Shown here piece after piece: positions 17,907-26,984 of a stretch of DNA of 64,000 nt. The translations under genes and the position numbers were made by a program. Below the pieces are notes generated by a model, which did no database searches, was not told where the DNA came from, and saw nothing but the letters and a program-made list of their open reading frames with translations. The DNA is from Bradyrhizobium sp. NP1 (lineage in GTDB: Bacteria; Pseudomonadota; Alphaproteobacteria; Rhizobiales; Xanthobacteraceae), in NCBI RefSeq assembly GCF_030378205.1, contig NZ_CP127385.1:2148001-2212000 (forward strand). Direction: 5' to 3'. How positions within the stretch are numbered: the first letter of the stretch is position 1; each line of letters starts with the position of its first letter.

Positions 17907-18728
17907 TCACGCTGCGCTTGCCGCAAGCGCCTTTGCGATGGCGCAAAGATCCTGCCACGACATCCGCTTGTAGGAGGGCGAGCGCAGGAGATAGGCCGGA
18001 TGGAACGTGGGCAGCGCGCGGATGACGCGGCTTCCGGTGTCGTAGTCGAACCAGCGGCCGCGGCTGCGCATGATGCCCTCGCGGGTCTGCAGCAGGGCTT
18101 GTGTCGAGGGATTGCCCAGCGTCACCAGCACGTCCGGATTCACCAGCTCGATCTGGCGCTGGATGAACGGCAGGCAGATCTGCGTCTCCTGCGGTGTCGG
18201 GGTTCGGTTGCCGGGCGGGCGCCATGGAATGACGTTGGCGATGTAGGCCTTGCTGCGGTCGAGCCCGATCGCGGCGATCATCCGGTCCAGAAGCTTGCCG
18301 GAGCGGCCGACGAAGGGCAGCCCTTCCAGGTCTTCGTCGCGGCCGGGCGCTTCGCCCACGAACATCACCCGCGCCTGCGGGTTGCCGTCGGCGAAAACCA
18401 GCCGGGTGGCGGTGTGCTTCAGCGCGCAGCCGTCGAATTTGTCGAGCAGCTCCCGCAGCGCCTCCAGCGTCGGGGCGGTACGTGCCGCCTCCCGTGCCGA
18501 CGCGATCGCGGCTTCCGGGGCGGGCGCGACCTCGCCGCGCAAGAGCGGCATGGGGGATGCTGCCGGCCGGGCCGGCGCGGCCGGCGGCGTCTCGGCGCGC
18601 GGAGCGGGGACATCGGCGTCGAGCAGGCGATCGAGCGGTTCCTCCGCAAGCGCGCAGTCGACCCCGGCCTCGAGGTAAAAGGCCAGCAATTGCCTCAACG
18701 TAGGGGTGGGCTCGGGCGTCGGGGTCAT
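17907..18728 (-). CDS. Uracil-DNA glycosylase, family 4-like
   Basis: 273 residues. Removes uracil from DNA. Core motifs are GEAPGRDEDLEGLPFVGRSG (active site, GEAPG-x-xED), NVIPWRPPGNRTP and TFHPAYLLR. A proline/alanine-rich N-terminal arm of about 90 residues precedes it. Family 4 enzymes usually have four cysteines for a [4Fe-4S] cluster; here cysteines are at VDCALAE, DGCALKH, TQICLPF and DLCAIAK, so the usual C-x2-C pair is not seen. No SOS box found upstream. Confidence 0.88.
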   Translation of the reverse strand: MTPTPEPTPTLRQLLAFYLEAGVDCALAEEPLDRLLDADVPAPRAETPPAAPARPAASPMPLLRGEVAPAPEAAIASAREAARTAPTLEALRELLDKFDGCALKHTATRLVFADGNPQARVMFVGEAPGRDEDLEGLPFVGRSGKLLDRMIAAIGLDRSKAYIANVIPWRPPGNRTPTPQETQICLPFIQRQIELVNPDVLVTLGNPSTQALLQTREGIMRSRGRWFDYDTGSRVIRALPTFHPAYLLRSPSYKRMSWQDLCAIAKALAASAA

Positions 18729-18855
18729 GGCCTCTAGTTTAGGATGGATCGACGGCTGGCGAAACGCCTCGGCTGGGCATTTCCATGGTTGTCCTTGCCG
18801 GAAAAATCGGAAAGAACAAGTTTAGAGCCGTTCTCAACCGGGCCGGGACCAGATC

Positions 18856-20514
18856 ATGAGCAGCGAAGAATTACCTCCACGCGAGTCCATGGAATTCGAC
18901 GTCGTGATCGTCGGCGCTGGCCCCTCCGGTCTTGCGGCCGCGATCCGGCTGAAGCAGCTCAATCCCGACCTCTCCGTCGTCGTGGTGGAGAAGGGCTCCG
19001 AAGTCGGCGCGCATATCCTCTCGGGCGCGGTGATCGACCCGGTTGCCCTCGACAAGCTCATCCCGGACTGGCGTCAGGACCCTGATTGCCCGCTCAAGAC
19101 CCAGGTCAACGACGACCGCTTCTACTGGATGACGTCCAGCGCGGCGATCCGGCTGCCCAACTTCGCAATGCCGCCGCTGATGAACAATCATCACTGCTTC
19201 ATCGGCTCGCTCGGCAATGTCTGCCGCTGGCTGGCGCCGAAGGCGGAAGCGCTCGGGGTCGAGATCTATCCGGGCTTCGCCGCGGCCGAAGTGCTGTACG
19301 ACGACAAGGGCGGGGTGCGCGGCATCGCCACCGGCGACATGGGCATCGCGCGCGACGGCTCGCACAAGGATTCCTATACCCGCGGCATGGAGCTGCTGGG
19401 CAAGTACACGCTGTTCGCCGAAGGCGCCCGCGGCAGCCTGACGAAGCAGTTGATCGCGAAATACGCGCTCGACGCCAAGAGCGAGCCGCCGAAATTCGGC
19501 ATCGGCCTGAAGGAAGTCTGGCAGATCGATCCTGCCAAGCACAAGAAGGGCCTGATCCAGCACTCGTTCGGCTGGCCGCTCAACAATTCGACCGGCGGCG
19601 GCTCGTTCCTTTATCACTACGACGACAACCGCGTCGCGGTCGGCTTCGTCGTCCATCTCAACTACGACGATCCCTATTTGTCGCCGTTCGAGGAATTCCA
19701 GCGCTTCAAGACCCATCCCGCGATCCGCGATGTGTTCGAAGGCGGCAAGCGGCTCGCCTATGGCGCGCGCGCGATCACCGAAGGCGGCTACCAGTCGGTG
19801 CCGCGCCTGAGCTTCCCCGGCGGTGCCCTGATCGGCTGTGCGGCGGGCTTCGTCAACGTGCCGCGCATCAAGGGCGTGCACAACGCGATGGGCTCGGGCA
19901 TGCTTGCCGCTGAGCATGTGGCGGCGGCGCTCGCGGCGGGCCGCGCCAACGACGAGCTGGCCGAGTATGAAAATTCCTGGCGTTCGTCGGCGGTCGGCCA
20001 GGACCTGCACAGGGTCCGCAACGTCAAGCCGTTGTGGTCGAAATTCGGCACCGTGGTCGGCGTCGTGCTCGGCGGCTTCGACATGTGGTGCAACACGCTC
20101 GGCTTCTCGCTGTTCGGCACCCAGTCGCACGCCAAGCCAGACCGTGCGACGCTCGACCCGGCGAAACCGCACCAGCCGATTGCCTATCCGAAGCCGGACG
20201 GCAAGCTGACCTTCGACAAATTGTCCTCGGTGTTCCTCTCCAACACCAATCACGAGGAGGACCAGCCGATCCATCTGAAGGTCGCCGACATGAACCTGCA
20301 GAAGACGTCCGAGCACGACGTCTATGCCGGCCCCTCCAACCGCTACTGCCCCGCGGGCGTCTATGAATGGATCGAGGAACAGTCCGGCCCGCGCTTCCAG
20401 ATCAACGCGCAGAATTGCGTCCACTGCAAAACCTGCGACATCAAGGACCCCAACGGCAACATCACGTGGGTTCCCCCGGAGGGCGGTGGCGGGCCCAATT
20501 ACGAGGCCATGTGA
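18856..20514 (+). CDS. Electron transfer flavoprotein-ubiquinone oxidoreductase
   Basis: Membrane-associated enzyme passing electrons from ETF to ubiquinone. 552 residues, full length. FAD-binding GAGPSGLAAAIRLKQLNPDL lies near the N-terminus (about residues 17-36), and the C-terminal [4Fe-4S] ligands are visible in NRYCPAGVYEW and NCVHCKTCDIKDP. The etfAB genes are not in the window. Links fatty-acid and amino-acid oxidation to the respiratory chain. Confidence 0.96.
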   Translation: MSSEELPPRESMEFDVVIVGAGPSGLAAAIRLKQLNPDLSVVVVEKGSEVGAHILSGAVIDPVALDKLIPDWRQDPDCPLKTQVNDDRFYWMTSSAAIRLPNFAMPPLMNNHHCFIGSLGNVCRWLAPKAEALGVEIYPGFAAAEVLYDDKGGVRGIATGDMGIARDGSHKDSYTRGMELLGKYTLFAEGARGSLTKQLIAKYALDAKSEPPKFGIGLKEVWQIDPAKHKKGLIQHSFGWPLNNSTGGGSFLYHYDDNRVAVGFVVHLNYDDPYLSPFEEFQRFKTHPAIRDVFEGGKRLAYGARAITEGGYQSVPRLSFPGGALIGCAAGFVNVPRIKGVHNAMGSGMLAAEHVAAALAAGRANDELAEYENSWRSSAVGQDLHRVRNVKPLWSKFGTVVGVVLGGFDMWCNTLGFSLFGTQSHAKPDRATLDPAKPHQPIAYPKPDGKLTFDKLSSVFLSNTNHEEDQPIHLKVADMNLQKTSEHDVYAGPSNRYCPAGVYEWIEEQSGPRFQINAQNCVHCKTCDIKDPNGNITWVPPEGGGGPNYEAM

Positions 20515-20762
20515 GGAAGCGCACGGTTGCGTGAGCGAACCCCGGCACCCGCGCGGGGCTTCCGGTCACGATGCCGCCATAGTAAAAGCGTTAGCGGTGA
20601 TGCAGTGGGCCCTTTCGGCGGTTTAGGGGCATTTCCGCCAGCCATGGCTGTTGCGTATCCTTGCGGCAGGGCACCAAACGCGGCATTGTCCCGCCTCTTG
20701 GTGCTGCCATTTGGGTTCGCATTCGGGAAGATCCGTCAAAATCTGGAGCTAGGCGAACCGTG

Positions 20763-22556
20763 ATGCTTTTCACCCGTTTCAACCGCTCGATTGCAGCCGG
20801 CCTTGCCGTTGCCGCCCTGGCCCTGCCTGGCGCTGGTCTTGCACAGACGCCCGAACATCCGACCGAGACGTCGCAGCAGTTTCCCAGCCGCAACGACCTC
20901 AAGTCGCTGACCACATCGGGCAGCTATCTCGCCGCTCGCCACGCCAGTGTCGAGCGCGACGCGACCTCTGCTTCCGCCTTTTATCTGTCGGCGCTGCGCA
21001 CCGATCCCAAGAACAACGAGCTCTTGGATCGCGCCTTTATCTCCTCCGTTGCCGACGGCAATATCGACGAGGCGGTGAAGCTTGCCGAGCGAATCCTCGC
21101 CGTCGACAAGTCCAATCGCGTCGCGCGCCTCGTGGTCGGCGTGCAGGACCTCAAGCAGAAGAAATACGCCGCCGCGCAAGTCAACATCAACCAGTCGATT
21201 CGCGGACCGATCACCGATCTCGTCGCGACGCTGCTGTCGGGCTGGGCGATCTACGGCTCGGGCGACGTCAAGGGTGCGGTCGCCAGCGTCGACAAGCTGA
21301 CCGGGCCGGAATGGTATCCGATCTTCAAGGATCTCCACACCGGCCTGATGCTCGACCTCGCGTCCCGCAAGGACGCCGGCATGCGGTTCGAGCGCGCCTA
21401 CAAGCTCGACGACTCGATGCTGCGCGTGGCCGATTCCTACGCACGCTGGCTGTCGCGCAACAAGGACACCGCCGCGGCTTCCGCGATCTACGAGGCGTTC
21501 GACAAGAAGCTGGCGCGCCATCCGCTGGTGCAGGAAGGCCTGCGCGACCTCAAGGCCGGCAAGAAGCTGCCGCCGCTGGTCGATTCCGCGCAGACCGGCG
21601 CGGCGGAAGCACTCTATGGCATCGGAGCCTCGCTGACGCGCCGCGGCGGCGAGGACCTCGCGCTGGTCTATCTGCAGCTTGCGCTTCACCTTGCGCCCAA
21701 CCATTCGCTGGCGCTGTTGTCGCTCGCCGACCTCTATGATTCGGTCAAAAAGCCGCAGATGGCGATCAAGGTCTATGAGCGCGTGCCGGCGAACTCGCCC
21801 TTGAAGCGCAACGCGCAAATCCAGCTCGCCACTGATCTCGATTCCGTCGACCGCAGCGACGATGCGATCAAGATCCTCAAGACCGTGATCACCGACGATC
21901 CGAAGGATATCGAGGCGATCATGGCGCTCGGCAATATCGAACGTGGCCGCAAGAAGTTCGCAGACTGCGCCCAGACCTATTCCCTCGCCATCGATGCGCT
22001 GCCGACGAACAACGACAAGACCAACAGCGGCTACTACTATTATCGCGGCATCTGCGAGGAGCGCTCCAAGCAGTGGAACAAGGCGGAAGCCGACATGCGC
22101 AAGGCGCTCGAGCTGCAGCCCGACCAGCCGCATGTGCTCAACTATCTCGGCTATTCCTGGATCGATCAGGGCATCAATCTCGACGAGGGCATGAAGATGA
22201 TCAAGCGCGCCGTCGAGCAGCGGCCCGACGACGGCTACATCGTCGACTCGCTCGGCTGGGCGTATTACCGCATCGGCAACTACGAGGAAGCGGTGAAGAA
22301 TCTCGAGCGCGCCATCGACCTCAAGCCGGAAGATCCGACCATCAATGACCATCTCGGCGATGCCTATTGGCGCGTTGGCCGCACGCTGGAAGCGAAATTC
22401 CAGTGGGCGCATGCGCGCGACCTGAAGCCGGAGCCTGACGACCTGCCAAAAATCCTCGCTAAGATCGATAACGGACTGCCGGACGACACGCCGTCGGCCG
22501 CGGCTTCCGCCGACAAGAAGAAGGATGAGGGCAAGGAAGACGGCAAGGGCGGTTGA
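20763..22556 (+). CDS. Secreted TPR protein
   Basis: 597 residues with a cleavable signal peptide (about 1-26, RSIAAGLAVAALALPGAGLA followed by QTP). About ten TPR units follow; the most regular are in the last third (LDEGMKMIKRAVEQRPDDGY, NYEEAVKNLERAIDLKPEDP). The C-terminus is Lys/Glu-rich. A long tetratricopeptide protein upstream of ispE is a usual neighbour in Rhizobiales. ATG at 20763 begins the signal peptide; a GTG at 20760 is an equally possible start. Possible role in envelope assembly, inferred only. Confidence 0.85.
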   Translation: MLFTRFNRSIAAGLAVAALALPGAGLAQTPEHPTETSQQFPSRNDLKSLTTSGSYLAARHASVERDATSASAFYLSALRTDPKNNELLDRAFISSVADGNIDEAVKLAERILAVDKSNRVARLVVGVQDLKQKKYAAAQVNINQSIRGPITDLVATLLSGWAIYGSGDVKGAVASVDKLTGPEWYPIFKDLHTGLMLDLASRKDAGMRFERAYKLDDSMLRVADSYARWLSRNKDTAAASAIYEAFDKKLARHPLVQEGLRDLKAGKKLPPLVDSAQTGAAEALYGIGASLTRRGGEDLALVYLQLALHLAPNHSLALLSLADLYDSVKKPQMAIKVYERVPANSPLKRNAQIQLATDLDSVDRSDDAIKILKTVITDDPKDIEAIMALGNIERGRKKFADCAQTYSLAIDALPTNNDKTNSGYYYYRGICEERSKQWNKAEADMRKALELQPDQPHVLNYLGYSWIDQGINLDEGMKMIKRAVEQRPDDGYIVDSLGWAYYRIGNYEEAVKNLERAIDLKPEDPTINDHLGDAYWRVGRTLEAKFQWAHARDLKPEPDDLPKILAKIDNGLPDDTPSAAASADKKKDEGKEDGKGG

Positions 22557-22588
22557 TCGCCTGATCTCCTGAGGGGCTGTTGAAGACA

Positions 22589-23467
22589 ATGCTGGTTGAG
22601 GAAGGGCGCGCCAAGGTCAACCTGACCCTGCGTGTGGTTGGCCGCCGCGTCGACGGCTATCACGATCTCGAAAGCGTGGTGGCGTTCGCCGATTGCGCCG
22701 ATCGCCTCAGCCTGCTCCCTGGAGACGAGTTGAAGCTTGCGACATCGGGGCCGCTGGCCAATGACTGCGGCGAGATCGCCGATAATCTCGTGCTCAAGGC
22801 GGCTCGGCTGCTCGGCGAGACCATTCCCGATCTGAAGCTCGGCGCCTTCACGCTGCACAAGGTGCTGCCGGTCGCGGCCGGCATCGGCGGCGGCTCGGCC
22901 GATGCCGCCGCTGCACTTCGGCTGCTCGCGGGGCTCAACGGCCTTTCGCTCGACGACGAGCGCCTGCGCGACGTCGCGCTTGCGACCGGCGCCGACGTGC
23001 CGGTGTGCCTGCTCTCGCGCGCCGCCGACATGACCGGCGTCGGCGAAGGCCTGTTGCCGCTTGATCTGCCGACAATGCCCTGCGTGCTGGTCAATCCGCG
23101 CGTCCATGTCGCCACCCGCGACGTGTTCGCGGCGCTCGGCCTGCGCAGCGGCGAGCTCCTGGTCGGCATCACCGATGTGATCGAGGCGGTGGCCTGGCCG
23201 GAAAAGGGCGCTTCGCTCGAAGACTGGATCGCGCAGCTCGAGCAGACCGGCAACGACCTCGAGGCGCCCGCGATGCGCATCCAGCCCGTGATCGGCGAGG
23301 TGCTGTCGGCGCTCAGGACGGCCTCCGGCGCGCTGCTGGCGCGGATGTCGGGATCAGGCGCGACCTGCTTTGCGATCTTTGCCGACGCCACCGCGGCCGC
23401 GCGCGCCGCGGAAAAGATCCGGCAGGAGCACCCGGGCTGGTGGGTGCATGCGGGCTCGCTGAGTTAG
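22589..23467 (+). CDS. ispE: 4-diphosphocytidyl-2-C-methyl-D-erythritol kinase
   Basis: GHMP kinase of the MEP isoprenoid pathway, phosphorylating CDP-ME at the 2-hydroxyl. About 292 residues. Substrate motif AKVNLTLRVVGRRVDGYHDL is at the N-terminus, the ATP loop PVAAGIGGGSADAAAALRLL in the middle, and ARMSGSGATCFAIF at the C-terminus. I give the ATG at 22589; a TTG at 22580, closer to the GAGGGG Shine-Dalgarno, is an alternative. It lies 32 bp after the TPR gene and converges on the polyprenyl synthase that uses the pathway's products. Confidence 0.95.
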   Translation: MLVEEGRAKVNLTLRVVGRRVDGYHDLESVVAFADCADRLSLLPGDELKLATSGPLANDCGEIADNLVLKAARLLGETIPDLKLGAFTLHKVLPVAAGIGGGSADAAAALRLLAGLNGLSLDDERLRDVALATGADVPVCLLSRAADMTGVGEGLLPLDLPTMPCVLVNPRVHVATRDVFAALGLRSGELLVGITDVIEAVAWPEKGASLEDWIAQLEQTGNDLEAPAMRIQPVIGEVLSALRTASGALLARMSGSGATCFAIFADATAAARAAEKIRQEHPGWWVHAGSLS

Positions 23468-23485
23468 TCAAGCCTGCGCCCTGTC

Positions 23486-23507
23486 GTCACCCGCGCATGC
23501 GGGTGAC
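23486..23507. terminator. Perfect hairpin between convergent ispE and polyprenyl synthase
   Basis: GTCACCCGC and GCGGGTGAC form a 9-bp perfect stem with loop GCAT. No T-run follows. Its place between two convergent stops fits a bidirectional transcription block; it also looks like a remnant of the GTCA...TGAC repeat family. Confidence 0.45.
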
Positions 23508-23517
23508 TCGCGTCTGC

Positions 23518-24528
23518 CTAGTGCGACCGCGCGAGGCAGAACGCCACCGTCTCCTCGAGCGCCGACTTCATTGGCGAGGAGGGAAACAGCGCCAGCGCAT
23601 CGACCGCCATCGCCCCGTAGTGATGGGCGCGGGTCAGCGTGTCTTCCAGCGCGCGGTGCTTGTTCATCAGGTCCAGCGCGTGATCGAGATCGCCATCGCC
23701 GATCTCGCCGCGCTCCAGCGCCTTCACCCAGAACGCGCGCTCGGCGTCGTTGCCGCGCCGGAATGCCAGCACCACCGGCAGCGTGATCTTGCCCTCGCGG
23801 AAATCGTCGCCGACATTCTTGCCGAGCTTGGCGGACTTGCCGCCATAGTCGAGCACGTCGTCGACGAGCTGGAACGCGATGCCGAGATTCATGCCGACCG
23901 AGCGGCAGGCGGTCTGCTCGGCCTTCGGGCGGTTGGCGATCACGGGCCCGACCTCGCAGGCAGCCGCGAACAGTTCGGCGGTCTTGCCGCGGATCACGGC
24001 GAGATATTCGTCCTCGGTGGTCGCGGTGTTCTTGGCGGCCGCAAGCTGCATCACCTCGCCCTCGGCGATGACGGCGGCGGCGGAGGAGAGGATGTCGAGC
24101 GCGCGCAGCGAGCCGACCTCGACCATCATGCGAAACGCCTGTCCGAGCAGGAAATCGCCGACCAGCACGCTTGCCTCGTTGCCCCACAGCATCCGGGCCG
24201 ACAGCTTGCCGCGCCGCAGCTCGCTCTCGTCGACCACGTCGTCATGCAGCAGCGTCGCGGTATGCATGAATTCGACGGAAGCGGCGAGCTTGATATGGCC
24301 GTCGCCGGAATAGCCGGCGAGATTGGCCATCGCCAGCGTCAGCATCGGCCGCAGCCTTTTCCCCCCGGAGGAGATCAGGTGATTGGCGACCTCCGGGATC
24401 ATCGTCACTTCGGAGCCGGTCCGGGACAGGATGGTCGCATTGACGCGTTCCATGTCGGCGGCAACGAGGCCCACCAACCGGTCGATCGAGGCGTTCGATG
24501 GGCTTTCGAAGGGTACAATAACCGCCAC
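23518..24528 (-). CDS. ispB: Octaprenyl/polyprenyl diphosphate synthase
   Basis: Trans-prenyl chain elongation enzyme making the side chain of ubiquinone. 336 residues from a GTG start at 24528, preceded by GGAGAC, chosen because VAVIVPFESPSNASIDRLVG is the conserved N-terminus. First aspartate-rich motif LLHDDVVDES and second LVDDVLDYGG are both intact, as is the GGKRLRP isopentenyl-diphosphate motif. Divergent from the DUF2007 gene. Confidence 0.94.
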   Translation of the reverse strand: MAVIVPFESPSNASIDRLVGLVAADMERVNATILSRTGSEVTMIPEVANHLISSGGKRLRPMLTLAMANLAGYSGDGHIKLAASVEFMHTATLLHDDVVDESELRRGKLSARMLWGNEASVLVGDFLLGQAFRMMVEVGSLRALDILSSAAAVIAEGEVMQLAAAKNTATTEDEYLAVIRGKTAELFAAACEVGPVIANRPKAEQTACRSVGMNLGIAFQLVDDVLDYGGKSAKLGKNVGDDFREGKITLPVVLAFRRGNDAERAFWVKALERGEIGDGDLDHALDLMNKHRALEDTLTRAHHYGAMAVDALALFPSSPMKSALEETVAFCLARSH

Positions 24529-24584
24529 GCGGGTCTCCGGGTTGGTCCGATTAGGACGACGGGGCACAGGATGGTAGAATAGAA

Positions 24585-24690
24585 AGTGCGGCGCAACACG
24601 GCAAGCGGTTGACATTCGCCACCTGGCGTCCCGGTTCTGACATTCGTATCACGTTGCGAGCTCAGCTACGAATGTCAAACCCACCGCACT
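24585..24690. repeat. Degenerate single unit of the CTAGTG palindrome family (D)
   Basis: Outer arms AGTGCGG (24585-24591) and CCGCACT (24684-24690) enclose GGTTcTGACATTCGTA and its complement TACGAATGTCAAACC. A second left-type arm, GGTTGACATTCG, lies further out, as if one arm were duplicated. Located between ispB and the divergent DUF2007 gene. Confidence 0.6.
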
Positions 24691-24709
24691 GATGCGAAGG
24701 AGAACACGA

Positions 24710-24943
24710 TTGCGGGAATTGGTACGGACCAACGATCTCGTTTTGGTCTCTGCGATCGGCGCGCTGCTCGACGGCGCCAACATCCATCATCTGGTGCTGG
24801 ACCAGAACATGAGCGTCATCGAGGGCTCGCTCGGCGTGCTGCCGCGCCGGATCCTGGTCCATGAGGAGGACAACCGCGAGGCGCGGCAACTGCTCACCGA
24901 CGCCGGCCTTGCCCACGAATTGCGGCCCGATGACCGAGCCTGA
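24710..24943 (+). CDS. DUF2007 small protein
   Basis: 77 residues from a TTG start at 24710, preceded at 7 bases by AGGAG; the alternative ATG at 24692 lies before that site. The sequence LRELVRTNDLVLVSAIGALL, then DGANIHHLVLDQNMSVIEGS, matches the DUF2007 (putative signal-transducing) pattern. It overlaps the methyltransferase by 14 bases, so the two are co-translated. Function unknown. Confidence 0.85.
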   Translation: MRELVRTNDLVLVSAIGALLDGANIHHLVLDQNMSVIEGSLGVLPRRILVHEEDNREARQLLTDAGLAHELRPDDRA

Positions 24944-25700
24944 TGCCGCGACCACGGACGATGCCTTCCTCGGCGGGCAGTTGCGCCTGCGGCAACCGAA
25001 ATCGGGACACCGCGCCGGCCATGACGCGATCCTGCTTGCCGCCGCGACTCCGGCCAGGCCCGGCGATCGCGCGGTCGATTTCGGCGCCGGCGTCGGTGCG
25101 GCGGGCCTGGCGCTGGCGCGGCGGGTGGCGGGAATAGAATTGGCCCTGGTCGAGATCGATCCCGTGCTCGCAGAGCTTGCGCGCACCAATGCCAGGTCGA
25201 ACGCGATCCCTGCCAGCGTCCATGTGCTCGACGTCACCGCGGCTGCGGAGGCGTTCGCGGCGGAAGGACTTTCTCCCGACAGCGTCGACGTGGTGCTGAT
25301 GAATCCGCCCTTCAACGATGCCACGCGCCATCGCGCCTCGCCTGACCGGGCGCGTGCCGGCGCACATATGGCGCACGCCTCGACGATCGAGGACTGGACC
25401 CGTGCGGCGCGCCGCGTGCTGCGCTCGAGCGGCATGCTGACCCTGATCTGGCGGGCTGACGGCGTTGCCGAAGTTTTGGCCGCGCTCGAACGCGGCTTCG
25501 GCAGCCTGGTCGTGCTTCCAGTTCACGGCGATGCGGCCTCGCCTGCGATCCGTGTGCTCGTTCGCGCCACCAAGGGCGGCAGGGCGCCGTTGCAGATTCT
25601 CAACGGACTCCTGCTCAAGGATGAGTCAGCGATGCCCAATAAAGAGGTAGCGGAAATCCTTGCGGGGAAGCGTGCCTTGCCCCTGGCAGAACACGGATGA
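24930..25700 (+). CDS. TrmN6-like SAM-dependent methyltransferase
   Basis: 256 residues. Begins after a DAFLGGQLRLRQPKSGHRAG block characteristic of tRNA1(Val) adenine37-N6-methyltransferases. The SAM loop is DFGAGVGAAGLALARRV and the catalytic motif is MNPPFND (an NPPF variant of NPPY used for exocyclic amines of adenine). ATG at 24930 is the start of MTEPDAATTD. Specificity for tRNA is inferred from the family (COG4123-type). Confidence 0.88.
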   Translation: MTEPDAATTDDAFLGGQLRLRQPKSGHRAGHDAILLAAATPARPGDRAVDFGAGVGAAGLALARRVAGIELALVEIDPVLAELARTNARSNAIPASVHVLDVTAAAEAFAAEGLSPDSVDVVLMNPPFNDATRHRASPDRARAGAHMAHASTIEDWTRAARRVLRSSGMLTLIWRADGVAEVLAALERGFGSLVVLPVHGDAASPAIRVLVRATKGGRAPLQILNGLLLKDESAMPNKEVAEILAGKRALPLAEHG

Positions 25701-25735
25701 GCGGCTGGTGGCCGGTGGCGGAACGCGAAAAAAGC

Positions 25736-25834
25736 CTATCTTGGCAGCGATTCCGGACGTTCTTCCGGCGCGGAAGTGAAACGAATTGCCGTCAGAAGGG
25801 TACCGATCAGCACCATCAGCAGATAGATCTTCAT
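25736..25834 (-). CDS. Very small single-span membrane protein, 32 residues
   Basis: MKIYLLMVLIGTLLTAIRFT followed by SAPEERPESLPR. A hydrophobic helix covers residues 3-18. GGGGAG lies seven bases before the ATG at 25834, which is good evidence for translation. Located between the methyltransferase and the S49 peptidase on the opposite strand. No function can be suggested. Confidence 0.5.
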   Translation of the reverse strand: MKIYLLMVLIGTLLTAIRFTSAPEERPESLPR

Positions 25835-25939
25835 GTGATGCTCCCCATTTGCAGCTCCATGAGCCGCAAAGCAAAAGGCGTTCCAACCCCCTGAATGACA
25901 CTGGCGTGATAAAAAATGGTTAATCTGAGGTAACGGTAC

Positions 25940-26851
25940 ATGGTGGAACAAAGAGTTGATCAGGCGAGCCTCTCAACCTTCCGCGACAGGGTGATGGCGC
26001 TGCTGCCGGCGATCCTGCGCCGGGGCACGCCGGTGGTTCCGGTGGTGCGGCTCTCCGGCGTGATCGGCGCGGTGACGCCGCTGCGCCCGGGGCTGACGCT
26101 TGCCGGCTTGGCGAAGACGCTGGAACGCGCTTTCTCGTTCCGGAATGCGAAGGCGGTCGCGGTCGTGATCAACTCGCCGGGCGGCTCGCCGGTGCAGTCC
26201 CGCCAGATCTATTTGCGCATCCGCCAGCTCGCGGTGGAAAAGCAGTTGCCGGTGCTCGTCTTCGTCGAGGACGTCGCGGCTTCCGGCGGCTACATGCTGG
26301 CCTGTGCCGGCGACGAGATCTTCTGCGACCCGTCATCGATCCTCGGCTCGATCGGCGTGGTCGGCGGCAGCTTCGGCTTCCAGGAATTGATCCGGCGGAT
26401 CGGCATCGAGCGCCGGCTTTATACGGCCGGCGACCACAAGGCGATGCTCGATCCCTTCCTTCCCGAGAACCCTGACGATGTCGACCGGCTGAAGGCGATC
26501 CAGCGCGAGATCCACGCGATCTTCATCGCGCTGGTAAAGCAGAGCCGCGGCGCACGTCTCAAGGGCCCCGACAAGGTGCTGTTCACGGGCGAATATTGGG
26601 CCGGCGATACCTCGATCGCGCTCGGGCTTGCCGACGCCATCGGCGACCTGCGCTCGACCTTGCGCAGCCGCTTCGGCGACAAGGTCTTGATGCCGCTGGT
26701 CACCCCGGGCCGGGGTCTGCTGTCGAGCCTGTTCGGCCGCCGCTCGGCGGGTGCCGATACGCTTGGTATGCTCGACGGTATCTCGGAACTGCCGGAAGGG
26801 CTGATTTCCGCGCTGGAAACGCGGGCGATCTGGGCCAGATTCGGCTTCTAA
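25940..26851 (+). CDS. S49 family (SppA-like) signal-peptide peptidase
   Basis: 303 residues, single-domain short form. Nucleophile Ser115 in DVAASGGYMLAC and general base Lys167 in AGDHKAMLDPF; the 52-residue distance matches the Ser-Lys dyad of short SppA enzymes. An N-terminal hydrophobic region is weak (MALLPAILRR), so it may be cytoplasmic or peripherally bound. Expected to degrade membrane-released peptides. Confidence 0.92.
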   Translation: MVEQRVDQASLSTFRDRVMALLPAILRRGTPVVPVVRLSGVIGAVTPLRPGLTLAGLAKTLERAFSFRNAKAVAVVINSPGGSPVQSRQIYLRIRQLAVEKQLPVLVFVEDVAASGGYMLACAGDEIFCDPSSILGSIGVVGGSFGFQELIRRIGIERRLYTAGDHKAMLDPFLPENPDDVDRLKAIQREIHAIFIALVKQSRGARLKGPDKVLFTGEYWAGDTSIALGLADAIGDLRSTLRSRFGDKVLMPLVTPGRGLLSSLFGRRSAGADTLGMLDGISELPEGLISALETRAIWARFGF

Positions 26852-26984
26852 GCAGGCCCTGTTCCGTGAGCCTGCCCGCGCCATTTGGTCCCGCATTCAT
26901 CTCCGAAGTGTGATTGCAGGTGAGGCGCGCTTCGGCGACAATGCGAGCGGGGGGCTGAGCCGTAAGATGATGAGGGATCGACCG

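Noticed and set aside
15393..18737. Very long rightward frame of about 1100 codons
   Set aside because: Runs out of frame through rnhB, the GT39-like gene and antisense to the glycosylase; Arg/Gly/Ala-rich with no domain, typical shadow in high-GC DNA.
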